Positions 36,599 to 49,494 of a stretch of 64,000 nt of DNA are shown one piece after another (position 1 is the first letter of the stretch; every line of letters starts with the position of its first letter). A program made the translations under genes and the position numbers. The notes under the pieces are model-generated. The model searched no databases. It was not told where the DNA came from and saw only the letters and a program-made list of their open reading frames with translations. Source of the DNA: Lasiosphaeris hirsuta (taxonomy: Eukaryota > Ascomycota > Sordariomycetes > Sordariales > Lasiosphaeriaceae); NCBI GenBank assembly GCA_030549175.1, contig JAUKUA010000001.1:2790001-2854000 (forward strand), given 5' to 3'.

Positions 36599-36844
36599 CT
36601 AAATACATCGCATCGTCAGCCGCAACCAGTATGCCAGCATGGAGCACAGCGTTGTTGATGCTGACAGGATTGCTAGAGTTGGCCGTCGACCCATTTTGTC
36701 AGCCAACCATTTTCCTATCCGGACATACAGACATGCAAGGTTTGCCGCCGTTGCGACTTCGAGAATGACCTGCATGGTATCGATGTCCAATTCAGGAAAA
36801 GAGTCGTTCGAGTATTCGCCCACCACCGTGTCGCACAGACTCAA
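36599..36844 (-). pseudogene. Possible MFS transporter remnant (helix 2-3 region)
   Basis: An 81-residue open frame on the minus strand contains GKWLADKMGRRPTLAI, which fits the GX3DRXGRR-type loop motif between helices 2 and 3 of MFS transporters, with hydrophobic stretches on both sides. No helix 1 is convincingly in frame upstream, and the frame stops right after the third hydrophobic segment. The surrounding DNA is AT-rich and otherwise empty. I read it as a decayed fragment; a chance match to a short motif is the alternative. Confidence 0.3.
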
Positions 36845-37594
36845 GCAGGCTCGTCAAAATGCAGATGATGACTGGGTCAGGCATTGGCATAGTTTGTCTT
36901 GGTGTACGACTGTTTTGTTGCGCTTTTGTAAAGTAAGCTAGCCACCTTCGTCTGCTGACAAGCTGTGGACATTCACGCTTTAATATACGCACAACAATGG
37001 TGAGATACCTACCTTGGGGGTTTGCGAATTCTTGAACACTTGATCCACCTGTGGGAAGATTCCCTTTATATACCCTTTTCAGAGTCCTACCGGCTCCTCA
37101 CTGCCGCCCCAATAGCGACTAGTGGCCGGCATACGTACGGACTAGCGGGCGTTGGTTGACCTAGCACCAGGTGATATTCACAGATGTTGTCAGAGAGTTT
37201 GTTTGTATGAACAGACACGCTGAGTTGACTAGGTTGTTTGGTAAAAATATCATGTTTCATTTTATTTGCTCCCGAAATAGCGAATACTAAACTACTGATG
37301 CACTGCAAGGGAATAACTTCTACAGTACAAGGGCGCGTATCATTTGACCAAGCCAATAAGCCAACAATGATCCGATGCGCTGGCGAGACTATTCAAACCG
37401 TTCGCGCCTCCCACAAGGACCATCCAACGACCGATAGTTGCTTCATACTCGTATCGCACGGTCGCCGCCATCACCCACGTGGTATCAGCCCTAACTATGC
37501 CACCGTATTTCTTTGTCGAGCTGAGCTCCATTCGCTAACCCCCGAACATCCGACGTGAGGTAGAACGCATTTTATTTTACAGAAGATCTAATAT
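36845..37594. other. Intergenic 3' flank of the fumarate reductase gene
   Basis: No gene is seen in these 750 bases. The A/T-rich end (37563-37594) next to the stop is probably a polyadenylation region. Confidence 0.45.
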
Positions 37595-39632
37595 TTAGAT
37601 CTCAAGGGTAACCTTTTGGCCCTTGACCCTGCCAATGACCTGCTGGGGCGCATACTTGGGGATAACCTCGTCGTCGTGGAGCATCTCGAACTCCTCGGTA
37701 GCATCGCGCCCCATGAAGTTCAAGAGGGCCTGCGGGCCACCCGGGTGCTCGTCAAGCCAGTTGGTGAGGTCCAAGACAACGCCCTTGACCACGACCCAGA
37801 GGTCTTCCTTGGTGTTGTGCTTAGCAACTTCCTCCAATGTGAACTCCTTTTCAGGAATGCTAAATTCCTTCGGGCTGCTTGGCTTAGCGGCGGCCTGCCC
37901 GTCTGCCCCCTTGGGGCTGGGCCCTGTTGCGGATGTTGTCTGTGTCCTCGGGGCATCAGAGCCGCTAGCTCCACAGCCCCACTCCACCGAGATCCTGCCT
38001 GGTGTAGAGGGATCGATGTGGAGCGCAATCTGGCCAAGACGTGCGGCGCCGGCACTTCCCTTCAGTGCCTGCTGAAACAGGTAGTTGCTGGCAGTGTCAC
38101 CAGCGACGCGGCCGTAAACAACGCAGCCCAAAAGCGACGAACCACCCAGGCGGTTGGCGCCGTGGACGCCGCCTGCAAGTTCACCACAAGCAAAAAGACC
38201 CTCAAATGGCTTCTTTTCCGAGTTAAGGACCTGAGCCTGGTCATTGATCTCAACACCACCCATGGTGAAATGCAGTACGGGCTCCATCAAGGCGACGTGG
38301 AAGTCGTCATTGATGTCCAAGGGTCCGTTATGGAAGAACTTCTTGCCCCACGGGTCCTTTTGCTTGCCATCGGCGATGGCATTGTAGGTCTTGAAGGTCT
38401 TTTGCAAATGGTCTGGCGTGCATCCAATCTCCTTAGCAAGCTCCTTGCCGGTCATCTTCTTCATCAGGCCACGGCCCGAGTAGTGGCGGGTATGGAAGTC
38501 GAGGACGGTGGAAGCTTTGGAGTTGAGAATCAAGCGGATGGGGAACTTGCCCTGGTCCTTTTCCTTCCACATCATGCCTGATACGTAGTCGCGGTGTCCC
38601 AGCTCATCACAGAACCGGTCGCCGTCCGCATTAAGAAGAAGACCACCCTCACCACGGAGTGCCTCAGCAGCCAAGAACTTCCATTTGGAGCCGGGATCCT
38701 TGGGGTCTACCAGACCCGTGGGGTGGACCTGGACCTTGTCCATGTCAATACCATTGCCACCGATGGCCATGACCATCTTCTGGCCATCACCGGTAGCATG
38801 TGTACCGTTGGTGGTGGCAAGACCAAACGTGTCAGGACGGTGCTTCTTGAGGAGGGAGCTCTCGGTGAAGTCGGCGGCATAACCGCCAGTCGCGAGGATT
38901 ACGGGACCCTCGAGAGTGTTTAACTCTCCGTTGAACTCGTATGTGACACCAGTGACCTTGTTGCCCTCCTTCTTGAGGCTGGTAACGCGGGCCTTCTTGA
39001 TGATCTCAACTCTCTCGGGCTCGGTCTCGGCGAGCTCCTCAAGCCTTTGCATTAGAGCATATGTGATGGCCATGCCGGGGAATTTGGCATCGTGGCCGCG
39101 ATGTGTCCGGGGCTGGGAGTGGCCACTGTGCACGAGGTCAGAACCACGATCGAACGAGATAAAGGGGATAATGATATCTTACCCTAGCCGGGAGACGAGA
39201 GTAAGGTCGAGATTGAAAACGTCCTGCAGCCACTCAACGGCGGCGGCAGACTTATAAGTGAGGACCTTGATGAGGTCCGGCCTCGCCTTGTCACGGGCGG
39301 ACTTGAGGGTATCATCGTAGAACTGCTTAACGCTGTCCTGGATCTTGAGGTCGACCTGTGTCCTCGTCAAGGCACCGTTGATGCCGGAAGTGGCCTTTGT
39401 CGAGTTGCCGCCGAAGAAGCCCTGCTTGTCGAGGACAACGACATTGCCTCCAGCGAGGTAAATGGTATGGGCGGCGCTCAATCCGGATACTGGGCAGGCG
39501 CTGTTAGTTGCTGGTGGCTGACATGTGATAACGACAATTTGCGCTATGCGCTAATGCGCGGGGTCGCAAAGGGTGGAGGTTCAAAAGAATGGACTTACAG
39601 CCGCCGCCGACTACGATAACCTTGGGTGCCAT
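37595..39632 (-). CDS. Soluble fumarate reductase with C-terminal cytochrome b5 domain
   Basis: Three exons, 39632-39599, 39489-39183 and 39125-37595, give 623 residues. The N-terminus is the FAD fold itself (MAPKVIVVGGGLSGLSAAHT), with no room for a targeting peptide. The flavocytochrome-type fumarate reductase core follows, including GGNSTKATSGING, LGGHSQPRTHRG and the late flavoprotein signature GGVHGANRLGGSSLLGC. After a Pro/Ser/Ala linker (about residues 495-540), residues 541-620 are a cytochrome b5 domain with heme ligands His574 (DEHPGG) and His597 (EMLHDDE). The expected reaction is fumarate to succinate, as in yeast Frd1/Osm1, to reoxidise flavins or NADH, probably in the cytosol. 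The b5 domain suggests an electron-transfer partner. It is divergent from the fasciclin gene. Confidence 0.92.
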
Positions 39633-41439
39633 TGCAATAGTTCTTTGGGCTGTGAAGAGGGGGTGGATGGCGGAATAGAGCAGAGGAGAGTGTGAGGATG
39701 CGAGAATGCGAGAACTTGCAACCGTAAGGACGGAGGAATGTGAGCAGTAGTTATTTGGGCTCGTGGTGGGCTGTTTCCTTGGAGCTAGCAACGGCTGGTC
39801 TGGTGTTGGAATTGCTGACACGCTGATTCGACACCGATTCGTGAGCCGAGGTCAAGCGCAAGACAGGGGTGTCGCTGGGAGCCTTTCAAACTCCGTCGTC
39901 AGTGCCCGGTGTCCTGCAGCCTGCAGTGCCTAGCGAACCCCAGGATCAAGTTAAGCGGCCGGCGAACTCACGATGTAGTTCTGGACTCAGACGGTGCGAT
40001 TGATAGAGTATGGGAAACACGTTACAATCGATGCCTAAGCAATCTGGGAAAAAAAGGTCTTGTGTAGACTCCTAAAACCACTATACATTTTTCTTTCAAG
40101 TCCCTTACTTGTCATCCGAGCCGCCGAGGACAAACAACCTAGCCCGCGCTGGTGGTTTGGCAGAGACTGGACCGAGGCTTTGCCACCGTCCATGGGTGGG
40201 GTTGGCAAACGAGCCCAATGCGCTGTATAACGGGTGCAGAATTACTTTGAAGCGGACGAGACAAAGTGGCTCGAAATGGAGATGTCCGCAAGTTCTTCGG
40301 CGCTGGGAGATGCGCTGTGTTGAACTGTTCCATCAGCGCCGCTGCAGCCGTCCGCCACTTCCCCATCCCCAATGTTGCCCAGGGTTCCCCACACAATCAC
40401 GAGCCGCCTCCCCACGCTTCAGAAGCCGCAAGCGTGGCATTCGAGGCAGTTATTCTACTCCTTTTGCATGTGAAAGATTTAGAGAAAGACCCGCTGTGCT
40501 GCTGAGGGTCATTCATTACGGGTACATAAGGGGGCAATAAGGTCGCATTATCATGCCAGGGGAACCCGGACATTCGACCAGCTGATCGGCCCTAGCTTGT
40601 GGGTTTGCAGTGGACGAATGTAGCTTTTGGCCGTCTACCACTGGCGGAGCCGTGCTTCGAAACTCGCCCAGACAACCCGCCGGGAACCAGTCAGATGACG
40701 GCTCCCTCGTCGCCTGCACTCCGAGTTGAGGAGTGAATTGCCTTTTTAATCTCTAGCATGTGACTGCTGGTCGAGCCCCGACCCTGACTCAGCATCATCT
40801 CATTCCTCTTCTTCCTCTCGATAGGCCCGAACGCTTCTGTTGTCGAGCCTTTTTGCTTACTTGCTCTGGCGGAATATGTTTAGACTCTCTGCATTCTCAC
40901 CCATTAGCAAGGTAGGTTCATAGATCAATGCAATCGGGTCGGCCATCGGACTGGCAGTTGCTGTGATGCAGAGAGTTTGGCCGATGAATATATGCGGCAA
41001 GACCTACTACCTACATACACGAGCCAAGAGCCCGATTTTGGGGAATGGGTTGTCTCAAGAAGGCGAATTCAAATTACATGCAACCATAGAAATATAACCC
41101 AGTTGGGAATTGACTGATAAGGAAGGGAAAGCTACAATCTACACTCAGTCGTTGGAGAAATTAAGCACTTGTTTGGAACTTTTGCCACAAAGTTGCTACA
41201 ATCAAGACTGCCAGTGGACTCCCAGAGTCAATTCCAAACGCCGTCGCAGAGGTCAGGTGTTGTGTCAGATGACAGAGTACGTCATCACGTAATGCAAGCC
41301 GCATGATCGCCGTCTTCCAGCAGTGAACAACTTCTGCTAAATTCTTGATTTGCACAATATCCTAGCTGAAGCTACAAACCCCTTACTTTTCTGCGTCCGC
41401 CTTTTTGCAGTCCTAGGAAACAAAGAAATAATACAAAAA
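39633..41439. promoter_or_regulatory. Divergent intergenic region, fumarate reductase / fasciclin
   Basis: This 1.8-kb stretch lies between two divergent starts. The 180 bases next to the fumarate reductase start are pyrimidine-rich on its coding strand, as expected of a leader. No additional gene is convincing; the 143-residue frame at 40109-40540 is compositionally random. Confidence 0.5.
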
Positions 41440-42320
41440 ATGCGGCATTTGGTCTTATCTGCTATCGCCCTGAGTGCTGCTGTTTCGTCTCAACTAGTCC
41501 TGCCCCTCCATCGAGGCCCTGTGAGACTCGGGTCGCCACTATTGCTTCAGCACCCCGATCGCAACCAGCTACCCCTGAATCCACCCATGAACCCCGGGCC
41601 AGCGATGCCCGGCCCGGTGCCGGAAGAGCCTTCCACAGGATCCGGCTCCGAGGTGGTCCTCTCGGACGTGATGGGGCGTGATAGGAGCATTAACTTATTT
41701 GCGGGGTATGATGTCCTGTCCTCCCACTATCGAATTTTTTTGCTTATGATGTCTGTTGAATAGCTTTGTGAGAGACATCGAGTCCGCGTCGCTACGCCTT
41801 GACGATTCATGCCATAACACTACCGTCCTCGCCCCCTTGAATTCAGCCATCGAGAGGTTGCCGCGAAAACCCTGGGAGGATCCGAGGGATTATGGCGCAC
41901 TGGGACCTAACGCCTATGAGGGAGAAGATGGACATGAAAGAGCGCAGCGTAATCTACGGCGATTTGTCGAAGTACACATGATCCCGGCAAATCCCTGGCC
42001 GGCAGGCGAAAAGGTCAAGGCGATTGGGGATGACCAAGATATCTGGTGGGAGGAAATGGACGGCACTAAACTGGTAAGTACTAAGCAGTCGCAAGTCGCG
42101 TGCTTCATTGACTATGAACTAAAAAACCGGATAGATTCAGCCTGGAAACATTGAAGTTGTCAGCATTGCTAGCACAGTCACAAATGGACAAGTGGTATGC
42201 TCTATTGTTCTTTTTGCTTTCTTCCTCCTAGTACTGTCGTTTTTTGGGCCTCGATACATGTTCTGGGCTTGGCTGATGTGTTCCAGTGGATCCTGAGAAG
42301 CGTTCGGAATTACGCGTGAG
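41440..42320 (+). CDS. Small secreted fasciclin (FAS1) domain protein
   Basis: Four exons, 41440-41705, 41764-42073, 42135-42194 and 42288-42320, give 222 residues. Residues 1-18 are a signal peptide (MRHLVLSAIALSAAVSSQ). A proline-rich linker follows, then one FAS1 domain: DRSINLFAGFVRDIESA at its start, the H1-like block TTVLAPLNSAIERLP, FVEVHMIPANPW, and the typical end NGQVWILRSVRNYA. The last exon codes for only 10 residues but completes the domain. Fungal proteins of this type are secreted or vacuolar and linked to adhesion; the exact role is unknown. No GPI-anchor signal is present. Splices were chosen to keep the FAS1 motifs continuous. Confidence 0.87.
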
Positions 42321-43642
42321 TTTGAATGACGCGGGTAGATTGTTTTTGCGGTTGTTCCGTGCCACGAGCAAACCAGCGCAATACAACGAGAGGCAATACA
42401 GGGAGCGTTGGGAAGGTGATGTTTTACATCTTGGGCAAGGTGACAGGAGTTTAGGGTCAAGTTGGCTTGGCATCATAGCACACGTAGGGCAGATTTATGG
42501 ACGCATAATTTATGTACGGTATGGAATTCTTGGGTATGTCAAAAGTTCTGCTGCCGACAACTGCCCTGGTGTTATCTTGTAAATGAGTTGATGATCTTCC
42601 AGTCATATGAAGCATCTTCCGTTCTGTCATGGAACCCCTCTTTATATTTCTACTGACAACCCCGAGGCTTTCCTTCTATAAAACATAGTTAAATCGGGTA
42701 TGGTAAAAACATCGCGCTTGAAACTAGGTAAGACAAATATTTGTAAAGATAGCTCAATTCATATTTGCGCCAAAACGTTATTGACAAACCTGAGGTAAGA
42801 TACCTAGCTAGGTATACTCTATCCCTGGTTTGCTTATTAAGGGCGGGACCCTCCCGCCAAGAGGGGTATTGGAGCCGCGATAAGGCCTTTGCAGGGCAAA
42901 AAAAGGGATTCATGGCATTTTGAAAGGCATATTTCTTCTATCATAAGACCTCTCTAGCATTTTAAAAGGCAAAAGGCATGTCCAGTATCTTGAAAGGCAG
43001 TTCTGGTGTTTCAAAGGAGCATCTTATATCTGTGACGAGACAGCTTTTCGCATACCTAGCTGAGGTCAGCTTTGGAGTCCAGCTAACAAATAAACAAGGA
43101 CTAGAGGCTTAGATAACTGAATTCGGGACACAGCACGGGGGAAGAGGTACCCAAAGCTCTCAAGCACGGCCGGGAGGTAGGGGTTGCGCGCCGATATTTT
43201 GCCGCCCGGCTTATCGTTATCAGTTGTTGGTCGGGAAAGAGATCTGCGCCCTGCCCCTTCTCGAGTGCGTTCTGCATCACGCACTGCAGACTGTTTGTAC
43301 CGATATGATCTCTTTCATCACTAATCGCACCACGCTCTTTTGACAACTGCCGGACGAAACCGATTCTCGAGAGCATCCCCAACTCGAGAGCACCTTTGAG
43401 TGGCCGTAGAGAGGCCGTATGACATCGGTCGCAGCTGTAAGTGCCAGCCCTCATTTGACGTTTCGCTCGGTCGCGCTTCCCGCCTCCTGAAGGCTTATGG
43501 GACGTCGCACTGCCCTAATCAGTTGTCAAATTCTCCCCGAAACACACCAACTGCTTGTTTACTGCTACGATATCGCGTGTTGAAACTGATGACGGGGTTA
43601 ACCCGATTTTTGATGTCGATAGAGCTTTCACCCACTCGCAAG
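42321..43642. other. Intergenic: fasciclin 3' flank and SIN3 promoter
   Basis: There is no gene in these 1.3 kb. A short dispersed repeat (42915-42999) is listed separately. The frame upstream of SIN3 is open from 43400, with in-frame ATGs at 43589 and 43613 that could extend the protein. Confidence 0.5.
42915..42999. repeat. Three copies of a 15-nt motif before SIN3
   Basis: GCATTTTGAAAGGCA at 42915 recurs as GCATTTTAAAAGGCA at 42957 and GTATCTTGAAAGGCA at 42985, followed by a weaker fourth TTTCAAAGGAGCA. Spacing is irregular, so this is not a simple tandem array. Confidence 0.6.
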
Positions 43643-46600
43643 ATGAATAGCCAGCATGCTGGCGGCTTTGACCGCGACCGTGACCTGGCCGAGGAGCAGC
43701 GGCATCGCGCCCTCCAACAAGATGAGATGGCAAGGCGAGAGCGAGAGCAGCGCGATCGCGAGCGTGAACGTGAACGTGAAGAGGCCGAGCGACATCGGGA
43801 ACCCCCCTACCAGCCGACCGCCCCGCACCACAGCAGCGCCGGCTCCCTACCTATCCACCAACCTGTCGCATCGAGAATCTCAACTACCATACATAGCCCC
43901 GGCGGTCTGCTCGCGAACCACGGAGGCTCAGCCCCTTCTATCCCCATCGGCGCGCCATCAGGGACCGGCCCTGGCTTTGGTGGGCCTCTCCATGGCGAGA
44001 CGGGCAGACCTCCTCAGCACGGCGGTCCTGGAGCTGCTCCATCGTCACAACACCCGATATTTGCCCCTATTTCCCACGGACCAGGGGGGCCCAACAACTC
44101 TCTCGGCGGATCAGGGGGACCGGCCGTCTTCGGAGGGCCTTTGCAGCCGCAGGACAACGGCAGGGGAATACCACAGGACGGCTCTCGGGGCATACAGCAG
44201 ATGGCCTTGGCCCCTGGCATTGGTGCTGGGCACCCGATTGCCCCTGGGCCCGGCGGCATGTCGCAGGGCCAGCAGCCTATATTGAACGTAAGATTGGTGC
44301 GATTGGTGCTGGGCTACTCAGTTGAACTCGACGCTGACGGTTTGTTTATCCATTCAATAGGACGCGCTGAGCTATCTGGACCAAGTCAAGGTCCAGTTCC
44401 ACGAGCAGCCGGATGTCTACAACAAATTTTTGGACATCATGAAAGACTTCAAGAGCCAGACGTAGGTTTCCACCCCCTTACTGCCCTGGAAGTGGATGAA
44501 TTAGGTGGATACCAAGCTAACGGGAACAGAATTGACACACCTGGAGTGATAAGTAGAGTATCCGAGCTGTTTGCAGGGCATCCCAACCTGATTCAAGGCT
44601 TCAATACGTTCTTGCCGCCTGGCTATCGCATAGAGTGTGGTTTGGAAAACAATCCGAATAGTATCCGTGTCACGACCCCTTCTGGATCGACAATTCACTC
44701 GATTGGAGGAGGCCGACCAGCCCAGATTGAGCCTGCCCAGGCAGCACCTGGGTCCGCACAGCCGCCTGCGAACCCGCAATCGGCGGGCCGGACGCACATC
44801 TGGTACACAGCTGTGCAGCATAGTGTTGAAAGCCCGGAGGTACCATTCAGTATACCTGCGCAGAACGGACCGCCGGGATTCCCTGGCTCAAGCCAGAGCG
44901 CGTCATTTGAAGGCGTCAGTCCGGTTCAGCAGCGAGCCGTGCCAACGCCGCAAAATGGATCCGCCGCAAACCATGCGCCGGCGCCGAGAAATGCCCACAC
45001 GCCAACGCCAACGGCCGGCCCGGCTGTTGCAAACGGGAGCGCAGCCCAACAGGCGAGCATGGAAAAGCGAGGCCCTGTCGAATTCAACCACGCTATTAGC
45101 TATGTGAATAAGATCAAGGTAAGGATGGATACCTTTGTTCGTATGCAAAAAACGTCTGAAACGGCGGCCCTCAGGGATAGGGCCAGACAAAAATTGGTGG
45201 AGACCCTCTTCTCCTCTGAACTTGACTTGCACACTGCAACTTTCTCCCACCTCTCACCAACCTTGCTAATACCACTTGCCCAGAATCGCTTTCAGGACCG
45301 ACCAGAAATCTACAAGCAATTTCTTGAAATCCTGCAGACCTACCAACGCGAACAAAAACCCATTCAAGACGTCTACTCACAAGTCACCACCCTTTTTTCC
45401 ACCGCGCCCGATCTTCTCGAGGATTTTAAGCAATTCCTCCCCGAGTCGGCAGCGCAAACTCGATCTGGCGGCCCGCGTCCCGAGGATAGCGTGGCCATGG
45501 CCGTTACCACACCGACACCCCAGCCCGCAAACCCTGCGCGAGAAGGACCCAAGATGCCTCCGGTCGGAAATTTTGCACCCCCCGCGAGCGCCAGCAAAGA
45601 GACGAAGAAGCGGCCGCGTACCGACAAGATCATCCCCGCGACTGCCCCCTCTACTTCTGAGCAAGCGCAAATGTCTGCCATGCGAGGCACCATTCCTCCC
45701 GTCGTCGCAGGGAACAATAAGCGCGTCAAACTGTCACACAAGGCGGGTGGCCCTCCCGACGGCGCCTTAGTCGAGCCAACGTTGACACCTGTCATGCCCG
45801 AACCCCTCGGCCCCATCCCCATCGCGGTTTCTGGCCAGGACGATTTCGCCTTCTTTGATAGAGTCAAGAAGCACATTGGCAACCGCACAGCGATGACCGA
45901 ATTCCTCAAGCTCATCAATCTCTGGAACTCAGAGCTGATCACAAAGGATGTTCTGATCTACAAAGCGAACCAGTTTATGGGCGGCAATCACGAACTGCTC
46001 AATTCTCTTATGGCTATGTTAAAGCACGCTGGTGAGGAGGAAATCGTCGAGAACCGACCCGAGCCACCAACGGGGAGAGTATCACTGAGCAACTGCCGTG
46101 GTTTCGGACCAAGCTATAGGTTGCTTCCAAAAAGGGTGAGCTGATGGGTTACCTTCGTTTGACTTGTTTTTTTTTTCTCCCAAGGACTCTTGCTAATATT
46201 GTGGAAATTCAGGAACGCCTCAAGCCCTGCAGTGGTCGCGACGCACTTTGCAACTCAGTCTTGAACGATGAATGGGCGTCTCACCCGACCTGGGCGTCGG
46301 AAGACTCGGGATTCGTTGCACATAGGAAGAATGGATACGAGGAAGGCCTACATCGTATTGAAGAGGAACGGCACGACTACGACTTCTACATCGAGGCAAA
46401 CCAGAAATGCATCCAGCTTTTGGAACCGATCGCTCAGCAGATGCTGACACTGTCGTCCGCCGAACGAGCAGCGTTCAAGATGCCTGCCGGCCTTGGCGGG
46501 CAGAGCACGTCCATCTACAAGCGCGTGCTCAAGAAAATATACGGATCCGAGAAGGGTTGGGAAGTGGCGAACGAGATGTTCAAGAACCCCTTCGCCGTGG

Positions 46601-48621
46601 TACCGATCGTAATGGGCCGCCTCAAACAAAAGGACGAAGAATGGAGATTCACGCAGGTAAGAACCCCGAATCAATACTTCCCACCAGTAGCTTTCTAACA
46701 TGCACCTATAGCGAGAATGGGAGAAGGTCTGGCAGAGTCAAACCGAGACAATGCATCTCAAGAGTCTCGATCACATGGGTATCCAAGTCAAGACAAACGA
46801 CAAACGCAACCTCGCCGCCAAGCACCTTGTTGATGTCATCAAGACGAAACATGAGGAGCAACGTCGCCTTAGAGCCGCTAAGAGCAAGACGCCGCGCTAC
46901 CAGTTTATGTACTCGTTCAAGGATCAAGATCTTCTTCTTGACCTGCTGCGTTTCATGATCATCTATGCCAATGTCGGTGGTCAGCACAATGCTCTGGAGC
47001 GAAGACGCATCCTAGAGTTCTTTGAGACATTTATTCCCCAGTTCTTTGATCTTTCTGATGATAAAGTTCAGGAGAAGCTTGCCGATATTGACCAAGAGTC
47101 CGGCGAGGAGGACGATGATGACCCAACACCGGTCGAGCTTACTAACGGCCGTGCCCGGCGGGGCAAAAAGTCAGATCTCCTTCGCGGCGTGCTTGACCCG
47201 AGCCGGAATGGCAGCCGAACCCGGAACCAGAAGGAAGACAGCGCGGCGTCGGGCAGCAAGGAGACGACGCCAGATGTCGGTTCTGCAAATGAAGAAGAGA
47301 TGCCCGACGCGCCAGAGGATGCCGCTGTTCCAGAAGTCTCGAATGGTCGCTGGCTACCCACAGTTCCAGGCCCTATCATCATCGAAAAGGCTAAGGACGG
47401 TCGGGAATCCGACCTTCTCGACGTCGACGGAGAGCTAAAGGCCGACGCGCCATTCCCCCGTTCTTGGTACAATTTCTACTGCAACCAGAACATTTACGTC
47501 TTCTTCACTGTGTTCCAGACGCTGTTCAAGCGACTGGAGGATGTGAAGAATAGCAAGGACAGCGTCAGTGAGGAGATCCAGCGCGAAAAGGCGGAGAAAC
47601 CCGCCAAAATCCTCAATCTCGTACACGAAGACATGCGCTACTTCGAAGACGAGAACCCGGAGACGTTTTGGCCTCGTACAGTAGATCTGATCGAGGAGTA
47701 TATCAACGGCGAGATTGATGAGAACCGGTACCAAGACGTTCTCCGCCACTATTACCTCCGGAAAGGATGGACAATCTACACGATCCAAGACCTTCTCAAA
47801 ACCCTCTGCCGCATCGGTCTTGCCTGCAATAATCCCGATGCCAAGGGCGAGAAGACGAAGGAGCTGGTCAAGGCATATCTGGAGAGCCGACACCAGGAAG
47901 AGACGAGCTTCCAGAATGAGATCAGCGCCCGGAAGTTTGCCGAAAAGTGCATCAAGGATGGGGAGATGTTCGTTGTGTGCTGGGTAAGCCTCACAATTGC
48001 GGCTCGATCAGTATTGGTAGATACTAACAGTGGTCTCAGTATCCTGCGAAGAAGGAGGCTACGGTCCGGTGGCTACAAAAAGACGAGACAACTTTTTACA
48101 TGGATGAGATGGAGCGCATCCAGCAATGGCAATACTACATTTCGTCGTACATGCGAATTGAGCATACCGAGGGCATCGTCCGGTCCCGGCTTCAAAAGGT
48201 CCTTCTCGAGCGCAATCTCCCATCGGATGCCAAGGACTCATCTGAAGATGGTTACGCCCACAAACCTCTCATCGTTCACGAGGGTCTGATAGTTAGGATT
48301 TGTCTGAACTCGTCGAAGATGGTCTTTGAGAAAGGCACCAACGACTACTTCATGTACAACACCAACAGCTTCGAGTCACAGGAAGATCGGTCTTACTATG
48401 AAGAGAAGCAGATCTTCCAGACGGAGCTACGCGGTGACCGGCTCAAAGACAAAATGATCACCAACAACTTGTGGATGAAGGGTCTGAGTCACGAGGAAGT
48501 GCAAAAAGTCAAGGATGAGTATCAGAAGTGGAGGGAAGGGGAAATTCTCACGCCGGGACAGCAGTTGCCGCAGCAGCAACAGCAGGTCGAAGCGGAGGCT
48601 GCGGACGTCAAGATGGATTAG
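43643..48621 (+). CDS. SIN3: Sin3 histone deacetylase corepressor
   Basis: Seven exons: 43643-44287, 44361-44461, 44530-45118, 45284-46135, 46213-46656, 46712-47983 and 48040-48621, giving 1494 residues. The N-terminus has a charged R/E repeat (about residues 28-55) and a Gly/Pro-rich stretch. Three paired amphipathic helix domains are clear: PAH1 at about 216-280 ([20 protein letters not shown]), PAH2 at about 432-500 ([20 protein letters not shown], made by a splice), and PAH3 at about 630-700 ([20 protein letters not shown]). The HDAC-interaction domain starts near 721 ([20 protein letters not shown]). The conserved C-terminal domain follows, and the tail is Q-rich. It is the nuclear scaffold of the Rpd3-type deacetylase. 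An uninterrupted reading of the 5' part is misleading: introns 1-3 happen to lack in-frame stops. Confidence 0.93.
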
Positions 48622-49494
48622 GGTTTCGGAATCGACACGCTGAAGGGTGGGTATTTGGGCACAATGGGAGCATTTTCTGCGCTGCGTTTGATGGGAGGAA
48701 TTACCCGGTGAAAATGGGTAAGGTGGCTGCTGTCTGCTTCGGGTTTACGCTTTTTCTTCCCCCACTCTTCTCGGTTGCGTGGGTGATGCCGTGTAGGCAT
48801 CTGTATCGTAGTCTGTTTGATTGTTTTCTAGCTTAGGTGCGTTCTCTTTACGGTTCGGACTATGAGCGGTCTCGACAGACACCCTGAATATGGTCTAGGG
48901 GGCCTGTGGTTAGGTTTACGAGTGATGGAATCGCTCGCATATTCGAGTAACGGATGGAGTCATTAGGTTCCTAGAATCACATACGATCTTATTTTCATCT
49001 GTCGAAGTGGGTGCCGCGGTCTTAGTGGCCATTGCTTGAACACATAAGTTGGCCAGTCATAAGTCTAAAGTATCGTGGCATGGACCTCAGATTCTTTGCG
49101 TCTGGACTAGAACTTTGGCCTTTTTTGGCTTGCTCCTATTGTTTCTTCGGTTCATATAGTATGCTAGGTAGGGTTAGTAGGGCTCATTGACAGAAGCTCC
49201 ACCGCTTTCACCAGGGATTGGGACGCAGCTCAGGGTGTTGCCATCAAAAGGAAGACGCAATGGGCCTTCGGTGGCGGTTTTATTTCTCCTCGTGGGGGGT
49301 TGAACGTAAAATACAGCATCCTGCAGCCAAGCTGTCCTCTGTATGTACATTGTCGGTTTTTCGATTCTTCGACTCTTGTCTCGTTGGCAAGCCAAAGAGC
49401 TCGGGCCACATGGTAAAATGACATGAAACTTGGCTCAATTTGACCGACTTCAACAAGCCCATCCAAGTCAGACCCACCAAGGCAAACACACGCC
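48622..49494. other. Intergenic: SIN3 3' flank and next promoter
   Basis: No gene is seen in 873 bases. Small frames at 48528-48836 and 49174-49395 are not convincing. Confidence 0.5.

Noticed and set aside
40109..40540. 143-codon frame between the fumarate reductase and fasciclin genes
   Set aside because: It is rich in R, P and C without motifs and looks like chance in promoter DNA.
43400..43642. In-frame N-terminal extension of SIN3
   Set aside because: The frame is open but its 5' end is not an ATG, and MNSQHAGG at 43643 fits the family start better; 43589 and 43613 remain possible.
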